5,029 nucleotides of DNA from Gammaproteobacteria bacterium. GTDB taxonomy: Bacteria > Pseudomonadota > Gammaproteobacteria > Pseudomonadales > Oleiphilaceae. The DNA lies in contig JAJUGC010000208.1 in NCBI GenBank assembly GCA_029268325.1, forward strand, positions 1 to 5,029, written 5' to 3'. Both the position numbers and the translations under genes were made by a program. This document shows positions 1-5,029 of the stretch, piece by piece; positions within the stretch are counted from its first letter, which is position 1, and each line of letters begins with the position of its first letter. The notes under the pieces are model-generated. The model had not been told where the DNA came from, ran no database searches, and saw only the letters and a program-made list of their open reading frames with translations.

Positions 1-231
1 GGTTTCCTGCTTGAGCTCCTGAGGAGCTTCAAATGGGGAGCGGCGGCTTGCGGCACTGTAAGTAAATGCCTGATAAGCCTTGAACTCGGGCAACGGTTCA
101 ACTTTCCCTTTAGGACGCGCCTTGACCTCTTGCATGAACTGGTCGAGATCCTGAAAGCCACCACTGCCGCCACAGGCCACCAGGCCCAGAGTCAAGGACG
201 CAACAAACAACATTCTGACCGGCGACATCAT
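1..231 (-). CDS. pilP: PilP, type IV pilus inner-membrane lipoprotein (partial, 3' end off the left edge)
   Basis: This is the N-terminal 77 codons of PilP, the lipoprotein that connects the PilN/PilO pair to the secretin PilQ in the periplasm. The reading frame is open to the window edge, so the C-terminal beta-sandwich domain is not seen. What is visible: a lipoprotein signal peptide with a hydrophobic core (about residues 7-18) and a lipobox LVAC, giving lipidated Cys20 followed by Gly-Gly. A short Gly/Ser stretch leads to FQDLDQFMQEVKARP, then a proline-rich linker with EPLPEFKAY and FTYSA, and the RSPFE motif at residues 64-68. These elements are characteristic of PilP. Two tandem ATG codons (229-231 and 226-228) compete as start. 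The first gives an ATGA overlap with the pilO stop. The second sits at better spacing (6 nt) from the GGAGG at 235-239. The choice changes only one residue. It is the fourth gene of the pilMNOP operon. PilQ is expected next, outside the window. Confidence 0.95.
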   Translation of the reverse strand, partial: MMSPVRMLFVASLTLGLVACGGSGGFQDLDQFMQEVKARPKGKVEPLPEFKAYQAFTYSAASRRSPFEAPQELKQET

Positions 232-842
232 TTGCCTCCATGACCGCTATAACGGTAGGTTTTGGCCTCAATCGTCATGTCCAGTGCGCCAACACCCTTA
301 CCGGATGAAATACTGAAATCATGCAGGGTGACGATCCGTGGCAGCCCCGCCACGCCGCTGACAAAGGTTGCAAGCTCGTGATAACCACCGCGCACCTTCA
401 CTTCCAGCGGAAGCTCTACATAGAACTCCCGGGAAACTTCCGGCCGGAGCGTGATGGACTGGATCTCCAGGCCTGTGCCGGTTCCAGTGGCGGAGATGTC
501 TTCCAGCAACCCGGGCACTTCGGTATCAGTGGGTAACTGCTTGAGCAGCGCCCCAAAGGACTCTTCCATCTCCACCATTTGCAGCTTGTAGGCCGGCAAG
601 TTGGCAACCTGGAAGGCCTTGCTTTCATATTGCTGCTTCAGTTGCGTTTCCTTGGCCTGAATCGACTCCAACTGCATGTAGCGGTCCTTGATGTCAAACC
701 AATAGACACCGCCCAGCACCAAGGCTGCCACGATCAGGCCAACGATCACCTGGACTGGCAGTGGCCATTCACCGGCGTTATTGAAATCGAGCTCATTGAC
801 GTCAAAGTCTTTGAGGCTGGCTAAACTGTTAGAGAGACTCAC
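228..842 (-). CDS. pilO: PilO, type IV pilus inner-membrane alignment protein
   Basis: This 204-residue protein has the normal PilO length and layout. A short cytoplasmic tail (1-27) is rich in Asp/Asn/Ser. A single transmembrane helix spans about 28-48, flanked by EWPLPVQ and WFDIKDRY. A charged and Gln-rich coiled coil follows (about 52-104). The periplasmic ferredoxin-like domain runs from about 108 to 197 and includes the family-like stretches PGLLEDIS, GLEIQSITLRPE and ELPLEVKVRGGYHELATF. PilO pairs with PilN and, with PilP, forms the inner-membrane subcomplex that links the pilus motor to PilQ. The start is GTG (840-842), chosen because it overlaps the pilN stop as GTGA and lies 5 nt after a strong Shine-Dalgarno sequence. 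No alternative ATG fits the N-terminus. The downstream end overlaps pilP by up to 4 nt. Identification rests on domain layout plus operon position and is secure. Confidence 0.96.
   Translation of the reverse strand: MSLSNSLASLKDFDVNELDFNNAGEWPLPVQVIVGLIVAALVLGGVYWFDIKDRYMQLESIQAKETQLKQQYESKAFQVANLPAYKLQMVEMEESFGALLKQLPTDTEVPGLLEDISATGTGTGLEIQSITLRPEVSREFYVELPLEVKVRGGYHELATFVSGVAGLPRIVTLHDFSISSGKGVGALDMTIEAKTYRYSGHGGK
235..239 (-). promoter_or_regulatory. Ribosome binding site of pilP (GGAGG)
   Basis: On the minus strand GGAGG lies 3 nt before the first and 6 nt before the second of two tandem ATG codons. The site lies inside the pilO coding end, as expected for coupled genes. The spacing favours the second ATG (start at 228), but initiation at either is plausible. 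Confidence 0.6.
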
Positions 843-1408
843 CGCTTACCTCCCTCTTTCTCACCATCATCAGGTGTCACCTGCTTAACCGACAGCTCAA
901 AACTGCTCTGCGAGGGATCAGACTGAAGCGCCTTCACGGAGGTCAGAACGGGACTGTCAAACCAGTCGGAAGACTCCAGGTTACGCATCAACGTCGCAAT
1001 GCGGCTGTTAGCTTCCGCAATTCCCTTGATCTGCAGAGTGGCGCCTTTTTGCACCATGCTCTGGTAGTGCACGCCATCAGGCAGCGTCCGCACCACTTCG
1101 TCAAATACCCGGACAATCACCGGGCGCTTGCCTTGCAGATCCTGGATCACCCGCATCCGGCTCAGCAGCTCGTCCCGACGCTTGCGCAGCTCGCGGATTT
1201 CAGCAATTTGCTTATCCAGCTTCGCCATTTCCGAAGTCAGATAGCTATTGCGACTGTTCTGATACTCTACCTGGCCCACAACATTCTGGTGCCAGAGGAA
1301 CCCCAGCCCGCCAGACAGAATAACAACGCCGACAATTGCCGTTACAAACTGCTTCTGGCGTTCCGCCCGACGCTCTTCCCGCCAGGGACGTAAGTTAATA
1401 CGGGCCAT
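839..1408 (-). CDS. pilN: PilN, type IV pilus inner-membrane alignment protein
   Basis: PilN is the bitopic inner-membrane protein that binds cytoplasmic PilM through its N-terminal tail and pairs with PilO in the periplasm. The 189-residue length is normal. The tail (1-20) reads MARINLRPWREERR, recognisable as the PilM-binding motif, but position 7 is Arg where the common form INLLP has Leu. A transmembrane helix spans about 21-39 (VTAIVGVVI, GGLGFLW). A heptad-like charged coiled coil spans about 49-92. The periplasmic ferredoxin-like domain (about 96-178) includes VFDEVVRTLPDGVHY, LQIKGIAEANSRIATLMRNL and FELSVKQV, all typical of PilN. The C-terminus is a hydrophilic Asp/Glu/Gly/Lys tail. 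The ATG at 1406-1408 shares its A with the pilM stop (TAATG). A GAGGAG lies 9 nt upstream. The stop overlaps the pilO start by 4 nt, so pilMNO are translationally coupled. Confidence 0.96.
   Translation of the reverse strand: MARINLRPWREERRAERQKQFVTAIVGVVILSGGLGFLWHQNVVGQVEYQNSRNSYLTSEMAKLDKQIAEIRELRKRRDELLSRMRVIQDLQGKRPVIVRVFDEVVRTLPDGVHYQSMVQKGATLQIKGIAEANSRIATLMRNLESSDWFDSPVLTSVKALQSDPSQSSFELSVKQVTPDDGEKEGGKR
848..854 (-). promoter_or_regulatory. Ribosome binding site of pilO (GGGAGGT)
   Basis: On the minus strand GGGAGGT ends 5 nt before the GTG at 842. This strong site, inside the 3' end of pilN, supports the non-ATG start of pilO and suggests PilO has its own efficient initiation in addition to coupling through the GTGA overlap. 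Confidence 0.75.
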
Positions 1409-2472
1409 TAGTCGAAACTCCTCATTGCCAAACCACAGGCGATCATCAAGGAGGGGGCGTCATTGCTGAGCGCACCAGCGTTCACACGGGAACTGATTGC
1501 CATATCCGAGAAGGGATTTGCGAGAATGGCTGGAATGCCGATCCGCTCCTGGACCTTGTCTGCAAGACCCGGAGTGGATGCGGTTCCACCCGCCAGCACG
1601 ACGTAGTCAACTTCGTTGTATTGACTGGAAGAATAGAAAAACTGCAACGACCGACTAACCTGTTGCACGACCGCTTCCTTGAATGGCTCGAGCACTTCAA
1701 ACTCATAGTCGTCAGGCAGACCGCCCTGCTTCTTGGCAAGTCCCGCCTCTTCCTGAGACAACCCATAGCGCCGCTGGATTTCTTCTGTCAGCTGCTTGCC
1801 ACCGAACAGCTGCTCACGGGTATAGATGGTTTTACCATCCACCAGCACACTCAGGGTGGTCATGGTAGCGCCAATGTCAATGATTGCAATGACGAGTTCC
1901 TCACTACTGGGCTCGAACTGGGATTCCAGCAGCTTAAAAGCCCGCTCCATGGCATAGGCTTCCACATCCACCACTTTGGCTTTCAGGCCAGCGATGTCGA
2001 GCACGTCTTCACGCATCTCGACATTTTCCTTCCGGCAAGCAGCCAGCAGGACATCCACCTGATCCGGATTAAGCTCCGAAGGGCCAAGCACCTCGAAGTC
2101 AATCGCAACCTCATCCAAGGGGTACGGAATATATTGATCCGCCTCAATGGTGATTTGGCTTTCCAGGTCCCGCTCGCTGAGCCCAGCGGGCATCTGGATG
2201 GTCTTGGTAATCACGGCCGAGCCGGCAACTGCGACCGCCGCGGTACGCAAGCTGGTACGCGACTTGGCAACCACCCGCTTCACCGCCTCACCGACCGCCT
2301 GAGGATCGTTAATGTTTTTTTCGACTACAGAGTTCTGCGGCAGCGGCTCTACTGCGTAGCTTTCCACTCGGTAGCGACCGTTATTGTTGCTAAGTTCAAT
2401 CAGCTTCACGGAGGTGGAGCTGATATCAATGCCCAGCAACGAATTCGCTTTCTTTCCAAACAGTCCCAACAC
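1408..2472 (-). CDS. pilM: PilM, cytoplasmic actin-like ATP-binding protein of the type IV pilus
   Basis: PilM is an actin/FtsA-fold protein that sits under the inner membrane, binds ATP and grips the N-terminal tail of PilN, linking the alignment complex to the pilus motor. The 354 residues are full length for the family. Visible nucleotide-binding motifs are phosphate-1 GIDISSTSVKLIEL (14-27), phosphate-2 IDIGATMTTLSVL (198-210) and the adenosine motif VVLAGGTASTPGL (291-303). Other strongly conserved PilM stretches are VAVAGSAVITKTI (80-92), IEADQYIPYPLDEVAIDFEV (109-128), LLAACRKENVE (142-152) and KVVDVEAYAMERAF (166-179). The start is GTG (2470-2472). It precedes LGLFGKKANSLLGID directly, matching the usual N-terminus, and a modest AGGG lies 7 nt upstream. 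It is the first gene of the operon and faces mrcA across the intergenic region. Its stop shares one base with the pilN ATG. Confidence 0.97.
   Translation of the reverse strand: MLGLFGKKANSLLGIDISSTSVKLIELSNNNGRYRVESYAVEPLPQNSVVEKNINDPQAVGEAVKRVVAKSRTSLRTAAVAVAGSAVITKTIQMPAGLSERDLESQITIEADQYIPYPLDEVAIDFEVLGPSELNPDQVDVLLAACRKENVEMREDVLDIAGLKAKVVDVEAYAMERAFKLLESQFEPSSEELVIAIIDIGATMTTLSVLVDGKTIYTREQLFGGKQLTEEIQRRYGLSQEEAGLAKKQGGLPDDYEFEVLEPFKEAVVQQVSRSLQFFYSSSQYNEVDYVVLAGGTASTPGLADKVQERIGIPAILANPFSDMAISSRVNAGALSNDAPSLMIACGLAMRSFD
1418..1423 (-). promoter_or_regulatory. Ribosome binding site of pilN (GAGGAG)
   Basis: On the minus strand GAGGAG lies 9 nt upstream of the pilN ATG, inside the last codons of pilM. 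With the TAATG stop-start junction this fits termination-reinitiation coupling of pilM and pilN. Confidence 0.65.
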
Positions 2473-2479
2473 GGAAAAA

Positions 2480-2483
2480 CCCT
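2480..2483 (-). promoter_or_regulatory. Weak ribosome binding site of pilM (AGGG)
   Basis: On the minus strand TAGGG lies 7 nt before the GTG start of pilM. It is the only purine-rich match nearby. A weak site combined with a GTG start suggests modest translation of the first operon gene, while pilN, pilO and pilP have stronger sites. Confidence 0.5.
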
Positions 2484-2536
2484 ATCTGCGTTACACAGTT
2501 ATAGAAAACTTATTGCGTTCTACTTTAACAGACAGC

Positions 2537-2561
2537 TTAGCAGAGGTTTGCATCTTGCTAA
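2537..2561. repeat. Inverted repeat TTAGCA-13 nt-TGCTAA, possible operator
   Basis: The arms are 2537-2542 (TTAGCA) and 2556-2561 (TGCTAA), perfect over 6 bp with a 13-nt spacer. A third copy of TTAGCA lies at 2610-2615. Centre-to-centre distance of the arms is about 19 bp, near two helical turns, so a dimeric DNA-binding protein could read both. No regulator can be named, and 6-bp arms can arise by chance. Confidence 0.3.
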
Positions 2562-2582
2562 TACAAGCTTGAATAAAGGGCT

Positions 2583-2588
2583 TATAAT
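2583..2588 (+). promoter_or_regulatory. Candidate sigma-70 -10 element for mrcA (TATAAT)
   Basis: A perfect TATAAT is oriented toward mrcA and would start RNA near 2595, giving a leader of about 170 nt. No good -35 exists at 16-18 nt: the 17-nt position reads AATACA, and TTGCTA at 2555 is 22 nt away. The call rests on the -10 alone. Confidence 0.4.
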
Positions 2589-2606
2589 GGTCTGCTCCAG
2601 TGGACG

Positions 2607-2615
2607 ATTTTAGCA
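2607..2615 (-). promoter_or_regulatory. Candidate extended -10 promoter for the pilMNOP operon (TGCTAAAAT)
   Basis: Read on the minus strand, TGC followed by TAAAAT is a good extended -10 (TGn plus a 5-of-6 hexamer). No clear -35 lies upstream (the 17-nt position reads CCGAAA), which is acceptable for extended -10 promoters. RNA would start near 2600 and have a leader of about 128 nt before pilM. A weaker alternative on the same strand is TATAAC near 2497-2502. Confidence 0.4.
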
Positions 2616-2759
2616 GTCTGTTGACTCGCTTTCGGCAGGAGAGTTACCAAATATGACCTCAAATACCAAAACCGAGCACTAAATTGGCCACACAGTCCAC
2701 CGCTTAGGTACAACTAAAGCAATCTCAAATAGAGAATAGACGCAGTTTTGAAAGATGTC

Positions 2760-2763
2760 AGGA
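2760..2763 (+). promoter_or_regulatory. Ribosome binding site of mrcA (AGGA)
   Basis: AGGA ends 5 nt before the ATG at 2769, in the context CAGGAAACGCATG. This spacing supports the chosen start, which also places the membrane anchor directly at the N-terminus. Confidence 0.65.
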
Positions 2764-2768
2764 AACGC

Positions 2769-5029
2769 ATGATCCGTTTTGTGAGTTGGGTTCGATTTTT
2801 ACTATGGGGAATGGGGCTTGGCGCCTTTGGTGCTGGCATTCTGGTCACGGGCTTCTATCTTTTGCTGACCCCTTCCCTTCCAGATGCGGAGCAGTTGAAG
2901 AATGTAAAACTGCAGACACCGCTGCGGATTTACTCCGCCGATAACAAGCTGATTGCGGAATTTGGCGAGAAGCGGCGCTCCCCCGTTGCCGTTGAAGACA
3001 CGCCCCAAGATCTCTTGAACGCCTTTTTGGCCGCTGAAGACAGCCGCTTTTTCGAGCACCACGGCATCGACTTCAGAGGTCTGGCCCGGGCAACCCTGGA
3101 GTTGATCTCCACCGGCAGCATCCAATCGGGCGGCAGCACGATCACCATGCAGGTGGCGAAAAACTTCTTCCTCTCCCAGGAGCGGACCTTCAGTCGGAAG
3201 TTCAATGAAATCCTGCTGGCCCTCCAAATTGAGCAACAGCTTTCCAAGGAAGAAATTTTTGAGCTTTACCTGAACAAGATTTATCTGGGCAACCGGGCCT
3301 ACGGGATTGAAGCGGCGGCGAACACCTACTATGGCAAGCCGATCCAGGAACTGACCCTGGCCGAAATGGCGATGATTGCCGGCCTTCCCAAGGCTCCCTC
3401 CCGCTACAACCCGCTGGCAAACCTGGAGCGGGCCATGGAGCGGCGCAACTGGATCCTGTCGCGGATGCTCAGCCTGGGCTTTATCAACCGGGCCCAATAC
3501 GAAGAGGCCGTGGCAGAACCTTCCCGTGCCCGATACCATGGACTCTCTCCCGAACTGAGCGCCCCCTATATTGCAGAAATGGCGCGCCAGGAAATGGTTC
3601 AGCGGTTTGGAGACGCAGCCTACGAAGACGGCTATCGGGTTTACCTTACGCTCGACAGCAAACAACAAGCAGCCGCCCAGGCCGCCGTACGTAAAGGCTT
3701 ACTGGATTACGACCGCCGTCACGGCTACCGGGGACCGGAACAGCATCTGGATATTGCAGAACTGTCCCCTGAAGAAATCCAGCAGCGGATCGCCCGCCTT
3801 CCCAAAATCGGCGGTCTGGAACCGGCTGTCGTCATTCGCGTTGACAAGAATTCCGTGTTGGCCCTCCCCCAGCGGGGTGAGCCCCGTCAAATCGACTGGA
3901 AAGGCCTGAGCTGGGCGCGCCCCTACATCCACACCAACCGGATGGGGCCGGCACCGCAAACGGCTAATAAGATCCTGAAAGAAGGCGATTTGATCCGGCT
4001 CTATTTCAATGAAGATGCCCAACGCTGGGAGCTGAGCCAAGTTCCACAAGCCCAAAGCGCCCTGGTAGCCATCAGCCCCTATAATGGCGCCATCATGGCA
4101 CTCGCGGGGGGCTTTGATTTCTACCACAGCAAGTTCAACCGGGCGATCCAGGCAGCTCGCCAGCCGGGTTCCAGCTTCAAGCCCTTTATCTACCTGGCCG
4201 GACTGGAAATGGGTATGACCCCCGCCACCCTGATCAACGACGCCCCGGTGGTATTTGCTGACGAGCAACTGGAGTCGGCCTGGCGCCCCAGAAACTCCGG
4301 TGGCCGCTTCAAGGGCCCGATCCGTCTGCGCCAGGCGCTTTACGAGTCGCGCAACCTGGTTTCCATCCGCCTAGTTCGCTCCCTTGGTATCCAACCGGTG
4401 ATCGACTATGTCAGCAAGTTTGGCATTCCAGCCGCCAATATGCCGCGTAACCTGTCCTTGTCGCTAGGCACAGCCTCGGTCACTCCTTTTGAGTTGGCAA
4501 CCGCCTATGCCATTCTCGCCAATGGAGGCTATCGCATTTCGCCTCATTTCATCAGCCGCATCGAATCCAGCGAAGGCGATATCCTCTACAAGGCCAACCC
4601 ACCGGTCGCCTGCGAGGATTGCAGCAGTCAGGCCGCAGTAGAAGCCCCGACTGAAGGCGAGGACAGCACTCAAAGCGCTGAAAGCCTGCCGACTCTGCAG
4701 GAACCTATCATTAGCGCCCCCCGCATTGCCGATGCCCGCGCGGTCTATATCATGCACTCGATCCTCAAAGATGTAATCACCAAAGGCACCGGCCGGGGAG
4801 CTCGCGCCCTGGGACGTAACGATATTGCAGGCAAAACAGGCACAACCAATGACCTGGTGGACGCCTGGTTTGCCGGCTTTAACCAGGATGTGGCGGCAAC
4901 CGTCTGGGTCGGCTTCGACCAGCCACAAACCCTGGGCCAAAACGAGTTCGGCGCCCGTGCCGCCCTGCCCATCTGGGTAGATTTCATGAAGGAAGCCCTG
5001 GCCGGAAAACCGGAGCGGGAGCTTCCCCA
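2769..5029 (+). CDS. mrcA: Penicillin-binding protein 1A, bifunctional glycosyltransferase/transpeptidase (partial, 3' end off the right edge)
   Basis: This is a class A PBP (mrcA, called ponA in pseudomonads). It polymerises lipid II into glycan strands and crosslinks the stem peptides at the periplasmic face of the inner membrane. The 753 codons seen start with a short cytoplasmic tail and one membrane helix (about 9-33). The GT51 domain spans about 50-230. It shows EDSRFFEHHG with catalytic Glu90, GGSTITMQVAKN (121-132), RKFNEILLALQIE (143-155) with Glu147, IFELYLNKIYLGNRAYGIEA (163-182), and EMAMIAGLPKAPSRYNP (199-215). An OB-like insert occupies about 320-425. The transpeptidase has SSFK with nucleophile Ser468 and Lys471, SRN at 527-529 and KTGT at 689-692, so both activities look intact. 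Between SRN and KTGT lies a Cys-x-x-Cys (615/618) followed by an acidic Ser/Glu-rich linker. E. coli PBP1A has a similar Cys pair. Relative to its roughly 850 residues, some 50-100 C-terminal residues are outside the window. Confidence 0.97.
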   Translation, partial: MIRFVSWVRFLLWGMGLGAFGAGILVTGFYLLLTPSLPDAEQLKNVKLQTPLRIYSADNKLIAEFGEKRRSPVAVEDTPQDLLNAFLAAEDSRFFEHHGIDFRGLARATLELISTGSIQSGGSTITMQVAKNFFLSQERTFSRKFNEILLALQIEQQLSKEEIFELYLNKIYLGNRAYGIEAAANTYYGKPIQELTLAEMAMIAGLPKAPSRYNPLANLERAMERRNWILSRMLSLGFINRAQYEEAVAEPSRARYHGLSPELSAPYIAEMARQEMVQRFGDAAYEDGYRVYLTLDSKQQAAAQAAVRKGLLDYDRRHGYRGPEQHLDIAELSPEEIQQRIARLPKIGGLEPAVVIRVDKNSVLALPQRGEPRQIDWKGLSWARPYIHTNRMGPAPQTANKILKEGDLIRLYFNEDAQRWELSQVPQAQSALVAISPYNGAIMALAGGFDFYHSKFNRAIQAARQPGSSFKPFIYLAGLEMGMTPATLINDAPVVFADEQLESAWRPRNSGGRFKGPIRLRQALYESRNLVSIRLVRSLGIQPVIDYVSKFGIPAANMPRNLSLSLGTASVTPFELATAYAILANGGYRISPHFISRIESSEGDILYKANPPVACEDCSSQAAVEAPTEGEDSTQSAESLPTLQEPIISAPRIADARAVYIMHSILKDVITKGTGRGARALGRNDIAGKTGTTNDLVDAWFAGFNQDVAATVWVGFDQPQTLGQNEFGARAALPIWVDFMKEALAGKPERELP

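Larger units (their letters stand above)
2473..2768. promoter_or_regulatory. Shared divergent regulatory region between pilM and mrcA
   Basis: This 296-nt non-coding stretch is more AT-rich than its flanks. It separates the 5' ends of two divergent units, so it must hold the promoters of both unless transcription enters from elsewhere. I see a perfect TATAAT on the plus strand (2583-2588), an extended -10 on the minus strand (2607-2615), an inverted repeat TTAGCA/TGCTAA (2537-2561), an 8-bp palindrome CAAGCTTG (2564-2571) and a 9-codon ORF with a possible ribosome site (2653-2682). No tRNA, terminator hairpin with a U-run, or recognisable riboswitch is visible. Confidence 0.8.

Noticed and set aside
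1621..2613. A 330-codon open frame on the plus strand antisense to pilM
   Set aside because: It lies almost wholly opposite the unmistakable pilM gene. Its translation is His/Leu/Gln-rich with no recognisable domain, and it has the look of an antisense shadow of a GC-biased gene. It also runs through the intergenic promoter region.
2621..2649. TTGACT as a -35 element for a second mrcA promoter
   Set aside because: The hexamer is a good -35 match, but at 17-nt spacing the -10 position reads TTACCA, a poor match. The next TATGAC is about 25 nt away.
2755..2772. A 5-codon ORF (MSGNA) whose TGA overlaps the mrcA ATG
   Set aside because: It has no convincing ribosome site of its own, and such a short overlap is expected by chance. 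The AGGA inside it is better explained as the mrcA ribosome site.
2802..3668. A 288-codon open frame on the minus strand antisense to mrcA
   Set aside because: It is opposite the GT51 domain, whose catalytic motifs are all intact on the plus strand. The antisense product shows no domain, signal or coherent composition.
3699..4268. A 189-codon minus-strand open frame under the OB and transpeptidase region of mrcA
   Set aside because: It is a shadow of the real plus-strand frame. No motif or plausible ribosome site supports it.
4611..4622. Cys-x-x-Cys in mrcA as an unusual redox or metal-binding insertion
   Set aside because: E. coli PBP1A carries a comparable Cys pair at the same place between the SxN and KTG motifs, so it appears to be a family feature and not a novelty.
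4464..4940. A 158-codon minus-strand open frame under the transpeptidase 3' part of mrcA
   Set aside because: It is opposite the sequence coding for the KTGT motif region and its composition is that of a reverse-complement shadow.

Overview
The window shows the classic divergent junction between a type IV pilus alignment-complex operon (pilM-pilN-pilO-pilP, minus strand) and the bifunctional class A penicillin-binding protein gene mrcA/ponA (plus strand). This gene order is typical of Gammaproteobacteria with type IV pili, for example Pseudomonas. PilM and the N-terminus of PilP closely resemble my recollection of the pseudomonad proteins. The base composition is moderately GC-rich in genes and more AT-rich between them. 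I infer a gammaproteobacterium, probably Pseudomonas-like or a marine relative. No genus can be fixed from the sequence alone.

Layout: positions 1-231 hold the first 77 codons of pilP, which runs off the left edge; pilQ would normally follow beyond it. Then come pilO (228-842), pilN (839-1408) and pilM (1408-2472), all on the minus strand and transcribed right to left. The four genes are packed with 1-4 nt overlaps: TAATG at pilM/pilN, GTGA at pilN/pilO and ATGA at pilO/pilP. This indicates one translationally coupled operon. pilM and pilO both use GTG starts. A 296-nt intergenic region (2473-2768) holds the likely promoters of both transcription units. mrcA starts at 2769 and is open to the right edge, with 753 codons present and the C-terminus missing.

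How the genes work together: PilM is a cytoplasmic actin-like protein that binds the N-terminal tail of PilN. PilN and PilO are single-pass inner-membrane proteins with matching coiled-coil plus ferredoxin-like architectures that pair in the periplasm. PilP is a lipoprotein linking PilN/PilO to the PilQ secretin. Together they align the pilus motor with the outer-membrane pore across the peptidoglycan. PBP1A makes and crosslinks that peptidoglycan, which may be why the two loci stay neighbours, although a functional link is only inference.

No mobile element, CRISPR array, tRNA, rRNA or novel defence-like system is visible. The less ordinary points are in the intergenic region (two facing -10 elements about 18 bp apart, a thrice-repeated TTAGCA motif and a possible 9-codon leader ORF) and in PilN, where the PilM-binding motif reads INLRP instead of the usual INLLP.
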